From Deltaproteobacteria bacterium (GTDB taxonomy: Bacteria; Desulfobacterota; Desulfarculia; Desulfarculales; Desulfarculaceae), in assembly GCA_021815655.1 (NCBI GenBank), contig JAKAGJ010000010.1, positions 1 to 12,699 of the forward strand: DNA of 12,699 bases, given 5' to 3'. Below are positions 1 through 7,293 of this stretch, one piece after another. A program made the translations under genes and the position numbers. Below the pieces are notes generated by a model. That model was not told where the DNA came from. It did no database searches and worked only from the letters and a program-made list of their open reading frames with translations. Positions within the stretch are counted from its first letter, which is position 1; every line of letters begins with the position of its first letter.

Positions 1-336
1 GTCCGAGGCGCCGATGTGAAACATCTCCAGCCGTCCCGGGTCCAGGCCGGCCTCGGCGATCAGGGCCTTGGCGTGGGCCACCCGCTCCTTGGCCCGCAGG
101 TTGCCTTCCAGAAAATGGCAGTCGCCGATCTCGCAGCCGCTGACCATCACCGCGTCGGCGCCGGCCTTGAAGGCCTCCAGCAGATAGAGCACATCCACCT
201 TGCCGGTGCACAAGAGCTTCACCACCCGCACTCCCGGGGGATATTGCAGGCGCATGGAGCCGGCCATGTCGGCGGCGGTGTAGGTGCAGTAGGTGCAGAT
301 CAGGGCCAGCACCTTGGGGTCGTAGCGTTCAGCCAT
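1..336 (-). CDS. mvhD: MvhD/FlpD-like hydrogenase iron-sulfur subunit (3' end cut by window edge)
   Basis: Small [2Fe-2S] protein that in HdrABC systems passes electrons between a partner oxidoreductase (F420-non-reducing hydrogenase MvhAG, formate dehydrogenase or an NADH-oxidising module) and HdrA. The 112 visible residues show the family pattern: CTYC at residues 14-17, the ADMAGSMRLQYPP stretch, KLLCTGKVD with Cys43, and GCEIGDCHFLEGN with Cys68 and Cys73. The full family length is about 130-140 aa, so roughly 20-30 residues lie beyond the left edge. The ATG at 336 is preceded by AAGGGAGAAGCA, a good ribosome binding site in the 15-nt gap after the hdrA stop. This is the last visible gene of the Hdr operon. 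The partner enzyme that would define the electron donor is not in the window. No in-frame UGA is seen, so there is no sign of selenocysteine. Confidence 0.9.
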   Translation of the reverse strand, partial: MAERYDPKVLALICTYCTYTAADMAGSMRLQYPPGVRVVKLLCTGKVDVLYLLEAFKAGADAVMVSGCEIGDCHFLEGNLRAKERVAHAKALIAEAGLDPGRLEMFHIGASD

Positions 337-351
337 TGCTTCTCCCTTGCC

Positions 352-3300
352 TCACAGGGCCGTGGCCTTGGCCAATATCTGGGCGTCGGTGTGATGCTGC
401 ACCTGGATCAGCTTGCGCGGGCAGGCGGAGGCGCAGTTGCCGCAGCCGTGGCAGGCCGCCGGGTCGATGTAGACCACGCCTTCCTGGTTCAGTTGCGGCA
501 CCCCGTAGGGGCAGGTGCGCACACAGGTCAGGCAGGCCACGCAACGCTCGGCATCCACCACCGCCACCTCGCCGCCCACCAGCATCTGGCTCTGGGACAG
601 CACCCCCGCCGCCCGCGCCGCCGCGGCCTTGGCCTGGGCGATCACCTCCTCCAGGTACTTGGGTCCGTGGGCCGTGCCGGCCATGAAGAAGCCGGCGCTC
701 ACGAAATCCACGGGCCGCAGCTTGAGGTGGGCTTCCATGAAGAAACCGTCGGCGTCCAGGGGCAGCTTGAGGGACGATGCCAGTTCGGCGGAGTCGGACC
801 GGGGGCGCACGGCCGCCGAGAGCACCAGGCGCTGGGCCGGCAGCAACAGCCATTGGTGCAGTATCTGGTCCCAGACCGCCACCTCCAGGCCCTCCTCGCC
901 GGCGCGCAGTTGCGGCGGCCGCTCTGGATCGAAGCGCACGAAACGAACCCCCAGCTTGCGGGCCCGCTGGTAATGCAGCTCCTTGAGCGAGAAGGTGCGC
1001 ATGTCGCGGAACAGCACCGTAACCTCGGCTAACGGCTTGAGCTCCTTGACGCGCAGGGCATTGGCAACGGCCTGGCCGCAGCAGACCCGCGAGCAATAGG
1101 GATGCCCTTCCTCGCGGGAACCCACGCACTGGATCATCACCACGCTCTGCACGTCCTGAAGGGCTTCGTCCCCGCGAGCCAGGTCCTCCTGGAAGGCCAA
1201 CTGGGTCAGCACCCGCTGGTCCTGGCCGTGCAGGTACTCCGTGGGACGGTATTCGCCGGCACCGGTGGCCACCACCAGGGCGCCGATGGCCACCTGCTCG
1301 CTCTTGTCGGCGCTGGCTATGGCTGCCCGGTACTGCCCCACGTGGCCGTCCACGGACTTGAGATGGCTGTTCAGGCGCACCTGGATCAAGGGATGGTGGG
1401 TAACGCGGTCGATGAGCTCAGCCAGGAAGGGTGGTACCTCCAGCCCCTCCAGGGTGCGGCCGAAGCGCCGGGCCAGGCCCCCCAGGGCCTCGTCCTTTTC
1501 CACCAGGTGGGTGAAGAAACCCTGCTCGGCCAGGCTCAGGGCCGCCGTGAGCCCGGCCACGCCGCCGCCCAGCACCAGGGCCGTCTGCTGCACCGGGGCC
1601 GGGAACTGATGCAGGGGCTCGAGCATCAGGGCGCGGGAGCAGGACATGCGCGCCAGGTCCTTGGCCTTGGCCGTGGCCGCGTCGTGGTCGCCGGCGTGCA
1701 CCCAAGAGCATTGGTCGCGGATGTTGGCCATCTCAAACAGGTAGGGGTTGAGCCCGGCCCGTTGCAGGGTCTGGCGGAAAAGCCCCTCATGGGTGCGCGG
1801 GCTGCAGGAGGCCACCACCACCCGGTTCAGGCCGCGCTCGCGGATGATGGCGGCCATCTTTTCCTGCGAGTCGGTGGAGCAGGTGAAGAGGTATTCCTCG
1901 GCGCAGGCCACGCCGGGCAGGCCGCGCAGGTAGCCCACCACCTCGGGCACGTTGACCACGCCGCCGATGTTGATGCCGCAGTGGCAGACGAAGACGCCCA
2001 CCCGGGCCTCCTCGCCCGCGGGTAGTGGGCGCTCGGGCGGGAAGTCCAGAGGCCTGATCTCGCTGCCCCGGGCCGGGGCCAGCAGGGCGCCGGCCTCGGC
2101 GGCGGCGGCGGAGGCCTGCATTACCGTGTCGGGGATGTCGCGCGGGGCCTGGAAGGCGCCGCAGGCAAAGACCCCCGGGCGGTTGGTGGCCAAGGGATTG
2201 AGCCCCTGACTGGCGGCGAAGCCGAAGCGATCCAGTTCCACGCCCAAACGCCCCGCCAACTCGATGCCCGAGGGGTTGGGCACCAGCCCCACCGAGAGCA
2301 CCACCAGGTCGAAGGCTTCTTCTTGCAGCACGTCCTGCTCGTCGAAATACTGCACGATCAGGTCTTGGCTGGCCGGGTCCTCCACCACTCGCGAGATGAG
2401 GGAGCGCAGGTAGCGCACGCCATGCTCGTTCTTGGCGCGCTCGTAATAGCGGTCGAAGCCCTTGCCCTGGGCGCGGATGTCCATGTAGAAGATGGTTTTG
2501 TTAAGCCCCGGCACATGCTCGCCGGCGATGATGGCCTGCTTGCTGGCGTACATGCAGCAGACGTAGGAGCAGTAGTCGCGGCCAATGCTGGCGTCGCGGG
2601 AACCCACGCACTGGATCCAGGCGATGCGCTTGGGCTCGAGGCCGTCGCTGGGGCGCTTGACGTGGCCACCATAGGGGCCGCTGGCCGAGAGCACCCGCTC
2701 AAACTCCAGGCTGGTGAGCACGTTGGGGAAGCGGCCGTAGCCATACTCGGCCTTCGACCGGGCGTCGAAGGGCTTGAAGCCCGGGGCCATGACCACGGCC
2801 CCCACCTGGAGCTGGATTTCTCGGGGCGCCTGCTGGTGCTGGATGGCCCCGGCCTGGCAGGCCGTGACGCACTGGTAGCACTCCGAGCAGATGCCGCAGG
2901 ACAGACAGCGCGCGGCCTCGGCCCGGGCTGCCTCCTCGCTCAGGGTGGCCACCACCTCGCCGAAGCCCTGCGCCCGCAGGCCGGGATCGGCATGGACCGG
3001 CTTCTGGCGGGGCTGGGGCTCGGTTCCCTCGATCTGGGGCCGGGCCAGGGTGCGTTGCTGAGTTCGCCCTTGGCGCAGGTCCTGGCCGGCCAGCAGGCGC
3101 TCTATGCTGCGGGCCGCCTCCTTGCCCTGGGCCACGGCCTGGATCACCGTGGCCGGTCCCAGCACCGCGTCGCCGCCGGCGAACACGTAGGGCAGGTTGC
3201 TCTGCAAGGTCAGAGGGTCCACGCTCAGGCAGTTCTTGCGGCCCACGTCCAGGCGGCAGGTGTCGTCCAGGCACTGAAGGTCAGGCTCCTGGCCGATGGC

Positions 3301-4788
3301 GGCCAAGGCCCCCTCGATCTCCATGACGTATTCCGAGCCGGGTATCTCCTGGGGCCGGGGCCGGCCCGAGGCGTCGGGCGGACCCAGCTCCATGCGGATC
3401 ACCTCCACGCCCACCAGGCGGCCTGCCTCAGCGATGAAGCGCTTGGGCGCGGCCAGGAACTCGAAGTGGATGCCCTCCTCCAAGGCCTCCTCGATCTCCT
3501 CGGGGTCGGCGGGCATCTCCTGCCTGGTCCGCCGATAGAGCACCGTGACCTCCTGGCTGCCCAGGCGCAGAGCCGTGCGCGCCGAGTCCATGGCCACGTT
3601 GCCGCCGCCCACCACCACCACGCGCCTGCCCGGCGAAGCAGCCTGTCCCTGATTGGCCTGGCGCAGGAACTCCACGCCCGGCCGCACGCCGGCCACGTCC
3701 TCGCCGGGTACGCCCAGGCTTAGGCACTGGTGGGCGCCCACGGCCATGATTACGGCCTCGTACCCCTGCTCCTGCAACTGGGGCAGCGTGAAATCGCGGC
3801 CCAGACGCTGGTTGGTGCGTATCTCCACGCCCAGGGCCTGGATGTAGGCGATCTCGTAATCCAGGATGGCCGGGGGCAGGCGGTAGTCGGGGATGCCCAC
3901 GCGCAGCATGCCGCCGGTGACGGAGAGCGCCTCGAAGATGGTGACGCCGATGCCTTCCAGGGCCAGGTAGTAGGCCGCCGACAGCCCCGCCGGGCCGGAG
4001 CCGATGATGGCCACCTTGTGGCCCGTGGCCGGCTTGGTGGCCGGCAGATCCATCTGTCCCTGGGCGATCTCCCACTCGGCCACGAAACGCTTCAAATCGC
4101 GGATGGCGATGGGCTCGTCGATCTGGCCCCGGGCGCAGGCACTCTCGCAGGGGTGGGTGCAGACTCGGCCGCAGACCGCCGGCAGGGGGTTGTCGCGGCG
4201 GATCAGCTCCAGGGCCTCCTTGAATTTTCCCTGGGCGATCAGGGCCACATAACCCTGCACGCTGATGCCCGCCGGACAAGCGTCCTTGCAGGGGCTCACC
4301 CCCCGCTTGTCGATGGCGAAGGCGCTGGGGATGGCCTGGGGAAAGTGCCGGTAAACCGCCTTGCGCTGGTTGAGCCCCAGGTTGAAGTTGGCCGGCACCT
4401 CCACGGGGCAGACCTTGGCGCACTCGCCGCAGCCGGTGCAGGCCTTTTCATCCACGTAGCGCGGGGCCTGGCTCACCGTGAGCGTGAAGTCGCCGGGCGC
4501 GCCCTCCAGCCTGCTCAAGGTGGCGCGGGTGTGGATGTGAATATTGGGGTTGCTGGCCACCTCGATCAGCTTGGGCGAAATCATGCAGGTGGAGCAGTCG
4601 TTGGTGGGAAAGGTCTTGTCCAACTGGGCCATGATGCCGCCGATGGAGATGTTCTCCTCCAGCAGGTGCACCAGGTAGCCGCTGGCCGCCAGGTCCAGCG
4701 AGGCCTGCATGCCGGCGATGCCGCCGCCCACCACGCAGACCGCCCCGGAGACGCCCCCCTGCCGCTGCCCGCCATTGTGCTCGCTCAT
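352..4788 (-). CDS. hdrA: Giant HdrA: HdrA FAD unit with inserted GltD-like NAD(P)H oxidoreductase, fused to a second HdrA unit
   Basis: Flavin/iron-sulfur core subunit (1478 aa) of a cytoplasmic heterodisulfide-reductase-like complex. Order from the ATG: FAD site GGGIAG at 21-26; HdrA signature CSTCMISPK at 65-73; ferredoxin cluster Cys117/120/123/127; GltD-like region about 160-570 with Cys167/171 and Cys206/210/214/218, dinucleotide site GSGPAG 263-268 and second nucleotide site GGGNVAMD 394-401; six-Cys segment 628-644 where HdrA resumes; CVGSRD and YCSYVCC at 727-745. A second unit then begins with VFVCHCG (about 932-938), has FAD site GGGVAG 1074-1079 and CVGSRE / YCSRVCC 1221-1237, and ends with two [4Fe-4S] motifs (Cys1416/1419/1422/1426 and Cys1446/1449/1452/1456). 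Archaeal HdrA is about 650 aa, so this is more than double. A GTG at 4800 is in frame, but GGAGAG at 4793-4798 fits only the ATG at 4788. Partners HdrB, HdrC and MvhD flank it. NAD(P)H use is inferred from the GltD part. Confidence 0.92.
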   Translation of the reverse strand: MSEHNGGQRQGGVSGAVCVVGGGIAGMQASLDLAASGYLVHLLEENISIGGIMAQLDKTFPTNDCSTCMISPKLIEVASNPNIHIHTRATLSRLEGAPGDFTLTVSQAPRYVDEKACTGCGECAKVCPVEVPANFNLGLNQRKAVYRHFPQAIPSAFAIDKRGVSPCKDACPAGISVQGYVALIAQGKFKEALELIRRDNPLPAVCGRVCTHPCESACARGQIDEPIAIRDLKRFVAEWEIAQGQMDLPATKPATGHKVAIIGSGPAGLSAAYYLALEGIGVTIFEALSVTGGMLRVGIPDYRLPPAILDYEIAYIQALGVEIRTNQRLGRDFTLPQLQEQGYEAVIMAVGAHQCLSLGVPGEDVAGVRPGVEFLRQANQGQAASPGRRVVVVGGGNVAMDSARTALRLGSQEVTVLYRRTRQEMPADPEEIEEALEEGIHFEFLAAPKRFIAEAGRLVGVEVIRMELGPPDASGRPRPQEIPGSEYVMEIEGALAAIGQEPDLQCLDDTCRLDVGRKNCLSVDPLTLQSNLPYVFAGGDAVLGPATVIQAVAQGKEAARSIERLLAGQDLRQGRTQQRTLARPQIEGTEPQPRQKPVHADPGLRAQGFGEVVATLSEEAARAEAARCLSCGICSECYQCVTACQAGAIQHQQAPREIQLQVGAVVMAPGFKPFDARSKAEYGYGRFPNVLTSLEFERVLSASGPYGGHVKRPSDGLEPKRIAWIQCVGSRDASIGRDYCSYVCCMYASKQAIIAGEHVPGLNKTIFYMDIRAQGKGFDRYYERAKNEHGVRYLRSLISRVVEDPASQDLIVQYFDEQDVLQEEAFDLVVLSVGLVPNPSGIELAGRLGVELDRFGFAASQGLNPLATNRPGVFACGAFQAPRDIPDTVMQASAAAAEAGALLAPARGSEIRPLDFPPERPLPAGEEARVGVFVCHCGINIGGVVNVPEVVGYLRGLPGVACAEEYLFTCSTDSQEKMAAIIRERGLNRVVVASCSPRTHEGLFRQTLQRAGLNPYLFEMANIRDQCSWVHAGDHDAATAKAKDLARMSCSRALMLEPLHQFPAPVQQTALVLGGGVAGLTAALSLAEQGFFTHLVEKDEALGGLARRFGRTLEGLEVPPFLAELIDRVTHHPLIQVRLNSHLKSVDGHVGQYRAAIASADKSEQVAIGALVVATGAGEYRPTEYLHGQDQRVLTQLAFQEDLARGDEALQDVQSVVMIQCVGSREEGHPYCSRVCCGQAVANALRVKELKPLAEVTVLFRDMRTFSLKELHYQRARKLGVRFVRFDPERPPQLRAGEEGLEVAVWDQILHQWLLLPAQRLVLSAAVRPRSDSAELASSLKLPLDADGFFMEAHLKLRPVDFVSAGFFMAGTAHGPKYLEEVIAQAKAAAARAAGVLSQSQMLVGGEVAVVDAERCVACLTCVRTCPYGVPQLNQEGVVYIDPAACHGCGNCASACPRKLIQVQHHTDAQILAKATAL

Positions 4789-4792
4789 GATT

Positions 4793-4798
4793 CTCTCC
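4793..4798 (-). promoter_or_regulatory. Ribosome binding site that decides the hdrA start
   Basis: GGAGAG sits four bases before the ATG at 4788 (its GGAG core is six bases away), in the 12-nt gap behind the hdrB stop. The in-frame GTG at 4798-4800 overlaps this site and has no Shine-Dalgarno of its own, so the ATG is chosen. Confidence 0.75.
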
Positions 4799-4800
4799 AC

Positions 4801-5709
4801 CTAAAGCGCCAGGCCCACCGAGGCCAGCAAGGGCCGGGGACTGGTCATGTGCCGGTCCAGCCAACGCCCGGCCTGGGGATGCCCCAGGGCCAGGCCGATC
4901 AGCTCGGTAAAATAGAAGACCGGCAGGTAGACTGGACGTCCCATCTCCTGGGCTATCTGTTCCTGGTAAAGGTCCAGGTTGGCCTGGCACATCTGGCAGC
5001 CGGTGACCAGGCAGTTGGCCCCGGCGGCCAAGGCCCGCTCGTAAAGCCGGGCCACCAGGGTGTGCACGATGTCGGGCCGGGGCACGCTGTGGGAGGCCCC
5101 GCAGCAGTCGGTCTTGTAGGGCCAGTCCAACACCTGGGCGCCCAGGGCCTTGAGCAGCCGGTCCAGGCCGGTGGGGTTCTCGGGCGCGGGGTGGCCGGTG
5201 ATGGCCGGCGGTCGCTGTCCCTGACAGCCGTAATAACAGACAGCCTTTAGACCGGTCAGGTCACGTTTCTTCAGCGACCGCGCCTTTTCCAGGGCCCAGC
5301 CGGCGCTGAAAAAGCTGTTCAGCTCCACCACCTGGGCCTCCCCGTAGTTCCCGCCCAGCTCGGCGATCTCGGGGATGACGGCGGCGCCATCGGCCATCAG
5401 CTCGGCCTGGGCGCTTTTCAGGCGGTTGAAGCACAGGGCGCAAGGCACCACCACCGGCTGGGGGCGCCCCGCGGCCAAGGCCAGGTTGCGCGCCGCCAGG
5501 TTCAGCGTCACCCGGTGGTCCAGGCTGTGGGCCGCCGTGGCCCCGCAGCAATTCCAGTCCGGCACCTCGTTGAGCTTGATCCCCAGAAGTTCGGCCGCCC
5601 CGGCCACCGACTCGGCGTAGTCCCGGGCCGTGGCCTCCAGGGAACAGCCGGGATAGTAGCTCACCTCCCGCGTTCCCTCCTGGCCGTTGGTCATCCGTGC
5701 TGCGTGCAT
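4801..5709 (-). CDS. hdrB: HdrB-like heterodisulfide reductase subunit with two CCG domains
   Basis: Subunit B (302 aa) of Hdr-type complexes. In methanogens it carries two noncubane [4Fe-4S] clusters that reduce CoM-S-S-CoB. Both CCG motifs are complete: Cys22, Cys54-Cys55-Gly and Cys90-x2-Cys93 in the first; Cys162, Cys202-Cys203-Gly and Cys238-x2-Cys241 in the second. All cluster ligands therefore appear present, which argues for a catalytic HdrB, not a degenerate relative. The length matches the family (about 290-300 aa). An AGGAGG at 5716-5721, six bases before the ATG at 5709, decides the start over a later in-frame ATG at 5694; this Shine-Dalgarno overlaps the hdrC stop codon. There are no membrane segments, so it is cytoplasmic. 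The bacterial substrate is unknown: such proteins have been linked to DsrC-type trisulfide or other disulfide/thiol carriers, and nothing here decides it. Confidence 0.93.
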   Translation of the reverse strand: MHAARMTNGQEGTREVSYYPGCSLEATARDYAESVAGAAELLGIKLNEVPDWNCCGATAAHSLDHRVTLNLAARNLALAAGRPQPVVVPCALCFNRLKSAQAELMADGAAVIPEIAELGGNYGEAQVVELNSFFSAGWALEKARSLKKRDLTGLKAVCYYGCQGQRPPAITGHPAPENPTGLDRLLKALGAQVLDWPYKTDCCGASHSVPRPDIVHTLVARLYERALAAGANCLVTGCQMCQANLDLYQEQIAQEMGRPVYLPVFYFTELIGLALGHPQAGRWLDRHMTSPRPLLASVGLAL

Positions 5710-5715
5710 GCCGGG

Positions 5716-5721
5716 CCTCCT
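5716..5721 (-). promoter_or_regulatory. Ribosome binding site of hdrB
   Basis: A perfect AGGAGG lies six bases before the hdrB ATG and overlaps the hdrC TAG stop (5720-5722). It fixes the start at 5709 and suggests that translation of the two genes is coupled. Confidence 0.8.
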
Positions 5722-6349
5722 ATGCCTTGAACAGGGCCTTGAGCCAGCGTCTTTGCTTGGTGCCGGCGGGTATGAGCTTCAGGCGCCCGCGCTTGAACAT
5801 GGCCAGGCCCAAGCGGGCGTTGGCCAGGGCCTCCGGCCCCAGGGCCCCACCGCTCTTGATGAGGTAGCGGGCCATGAGCGAGCCCTCGAAGACCCGGCCC
5901 CTGGTCTTGACCTCGGCCAGGAAAAGGCGGTGGAACAACAGGGTGCGGGCCTGTTCCACGCTGCCGCCGGCCTTGTACAGCCGCTCCTTGAGCCAGTCCA
6001 TGAATCGCGGCAGGTCCACCTGGTTGGGGCAGCGGGTCAGGCAGGTCTGGCAGGAGGCGCAGACCCAGATGGTGCGGCACTTCTCCAGGCGCTCCACCTG
6101 TCCCAACTGGGCCAGACGCACCACCTGGTAGGGGTGCAGGTCCATGGCGAAGCTCAAGGGGCAGCCGTTAGAGCATTTCTTGCACCCGTAGCAGGCCCCG
6201 ATGTCCACGCCGCTTTCCCGCTGGGCCAGGCGCAGGAACTCGCTGCTGGGGCGCAGGGCCTCCGCGCCCGGCCAGTCCTGGGCCGGGGCGGGCGGCGTCT
6301 CATGCGGCTGCCCCGGGCCTGCCTGCGCCGAAGATGCCCGTGTGGTCAT
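5720..6349 (-). CDS. hdrC: HdrC-like heterodisulfide reductase iron-sulfur subunit
   Basis: Electron-wire subunit (209 aa) with two classical [4Fe-4S] motifs: Cys53/56/59/63 (CYGCKKCSNGCP) and Cys97/100/103/107 (CASCQTCLTRCP). In the family it carries electrons from HdrA to HdrB. The region between them, with the sequence DLHPYQVVRLAQLG, is typical HdrC. There is no transmembrane helix, so this is the soluble HdrC type and not the membrane HdrE/DsrM type. The first 35 residues are low-complexity (Ala/Pro/Gln-rich) and look like a disordered tail. The C-terminal 100 residues are helical and basic, ending FKRGRLKLIPAG and KQRRWLKALFKA. The ATG at 6349 has GGGAG six bases upstream; the gene starts 10 nt after the stand-alone receiver gene and ends 10 nt before hdrB. 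Confidence 0.92.
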   Translation of the reverse strand: MTTRASSAQAGPGQPHETPPAPAQDWPGAEALRPSSEFLRLAQRESGVDIGACYGCKKCSNGCPLSFAMDLHPYQVVRLAQLGQVERLEKCRTIWVCASCQTCLTRCPNQVDLPRFMDWLKERLYKAGGSVEQARTLLFHRLFLAEVKTRGRVFEGSLMARYLIKSGGALGPEALANARLGLAMFKRGRLKLIPAGTKQRRWLKALFKA

Positions 6350-6359
6350 GGTCTTCTCC

Positions 6360-6752
6360 CTAGCCGATGAGGCGCTGTACCTCGGCGATCAACTCCTCGG
6401 GCTCCGGCGGCTTTTCGATGTAGCCGTTGGGCTCGGGCACTTCCTGGTTCTTGAACTTGTCCAGCACCTTTTGCGAATGCAGGAAGGTCTTTCTGGCCAG
6501 GCCGGAGATGATGAGCACCGGTATGTCCCGGTACTCGGGGTTGGTCTTGATGTCGCGGTACATCTTGATGCCGCTTTCCTTGGGCATCATCACGTCCAGG
6601 GTAATCATGTCCGGCTTCTTCTCGCGTACCTTGGCCATGCCCTGCTCGCCGTTTTCGGCCACCACGGCCTTGTAGCCGTTGCTCTCCAGCAGGGTGGAGA
6701 TGAAGGTGCGCAGGTCCATCTCGTCATCCACCACCAAAACTCTCTTTGCCAT
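6360..6752 (-). CDS. Stand-alone response-regulator receiver (REC) protein
   Basis: Single REC domain of 130 aa with no output domain. The acidic pair Asp9-Asp10, phospho-acceptor Asp53 in TLDVMMP, Ser83 at the switch position and Lys114 in IEKPPEP are all present, so it should be phosphorylatable. The segment between the switch residue and Lys114 (GLARKTFLHSQKVLDKF onward) is longer than in CheY and charged, which may form a special interaction surface. It lies 19 nt after the universal stress gene and only 10 nt before hdrC. Likely phosphate donors are the two kinases upstream. Because it lacks a DNA-binding domain it either shuttles phosphate or acts by protein contact. Its position directly ahead of the Hdr genes makes a link to the enzyme complex conceivable, but that is inference only. 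Confidence 0.92.
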   Translation of the reverse strand: MAKRVLVVDDEMDLRTFISTLLESNGYKAVVAENGEQGMAKVREKKPDMITLDVMMPKESGIKMYRDIKTNPEYRDIPVLIISGLARKTFLHSQKVLDKFKNQEVPEPNGYIEKPPEPEELIAEVQRLIG

Positions 6753-6771
6753 GTCCTGGTACCTCCGGCCT

Positions 6772-7245
6772 CTAAAGGGTGTAGGTGCGCTCGGGGTTCT
6801 TGATGGCCATCACATGGCAGGGGGCGCGGCGGGAGACCTGCTCCACGGTGCTGCCGTAATGGGTGGGCTCCTTGGCGCTGGTGCCGGCCGAGCCCATGAC
6901 GATCAAGTCCACGGCGTTCTCGCGCACGTAGCGCAATATCTCCACGAAGGCCGTGCCCGGCTTGGCCACCCAGGCGACATCCCGCACCTGGGTCAGGCGG
7001 TCCCGGTAGCGGCGCTTGAGGTCCTCCAGGGCCTTGGCGACCACCTCCGGCGAGGCGTAGGTGACGTCACCCGGAGGGGCATGCTCGGTAGTCTCGGTGG
7101 GAGAGTAGCGCAGGGTGGAGTGCAGCACGTGCAGCACGTGCAGCTTGGCCCCGTAGCGCTCCGCCAAGTCCACGGCGTGGACGAAGGCGATCTCGGCGTC
7201 CTCGGAAAAATCGGTGCAGAACAGTATGTTCTTGTAGCCCTTCAT
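6772..7245 (-). CDS. Universal stress protein (UspA family), ATP-binding type
   Basis: Single-domain Usp of 157 aa, the usual length. It starts with the family's first strand (YKNILFCTDFSEDAEIAF) and carries the complete nucleotide-binding motif G-x2-G-x9-G-S at Gly118, Gly121, Gly131 and Ser132, so it belongs to the ATP-binding subgroup. The middle region (about residues 43-65, with SPTETTEHAPPGD) is a flexible loop. Usp proteins usually bind ATP/AMP and modulate partners under energy or stress limitation; the partner here is unknown. The ATG at 7245 follows an AGAGAGGAGGG tract with a longer than usual spacer of about ten bases. The 48-nt gap to the upstream hybrid kinase gene is the widest in the operon. 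Its place inside a signalling/Hdr operon suggests that it reports energy state to the same pathway (inference). Confidence 0.93.
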   Translation of the reverse strand: MKGYKNILFCTDFSEDAEIAFVHAVDLAERYGAKLHVLHVLHSTLRYSPTETTEHAPPGDVTYASPEVVAKALEDLKRRYRDRLTQVRDVAWVAKPGTAFVEILRYVRENAVDLIVMGSAGTSAKEPTHYGSTVEQVSRRAPCHVMAIKNPERTYTL

Positions 7246-7293
7246 CTCGGCACACCCTCCTCTCTCCCGCCGCGGCTTGTCCGCCGGGCCGGA

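Noticed and set aside
3428..4423. Minus-strand open frame in another phase inside hdrA (also 329-1129, 2699-3274 and 10954-12213).
   Set aside because: Pro/Gly/Arg-rich shadow frames within genes whose correct frame carries intact catalytic and cluster motifs. There is no sign of a frameshift in the true frames.
4786..4800. GTG at 4800 as hdrA start.
   Set aside because: It overlaps the ribosome binding site that serves the ATG at 4788 and has no Shine-Dalgarno of its own.
2323..5250. Two long plus-strand open frames (2323-3723 and 3730-5250) opposite hdrA and hdrB.
   Set aside because: Their products are His/Gly/Leu/Ala-rich with no recognisable domain. They mirror the high-GC third positions of real minus-strand genes whose motifs are unambiguous.
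7121..7144. Tandem 9-base repeat (GTGCAGCAC units) inside the universal stress gene.
   Set aside because: It encodes the His-Val-Leu repeat of the conserved Usp beta strand. Codon reuse explains it, and no repeat element is needed.
7246..7293. Possible internal promoter or hairpin in the 48-nt gap before the Usp gene (a short CGGC/GCCG pair is present).
   Set aside because: No -35/-10 or -24/-12 match and no U-tract; ordinary GC-rich spacer containing only the Usp ribosome binding site.
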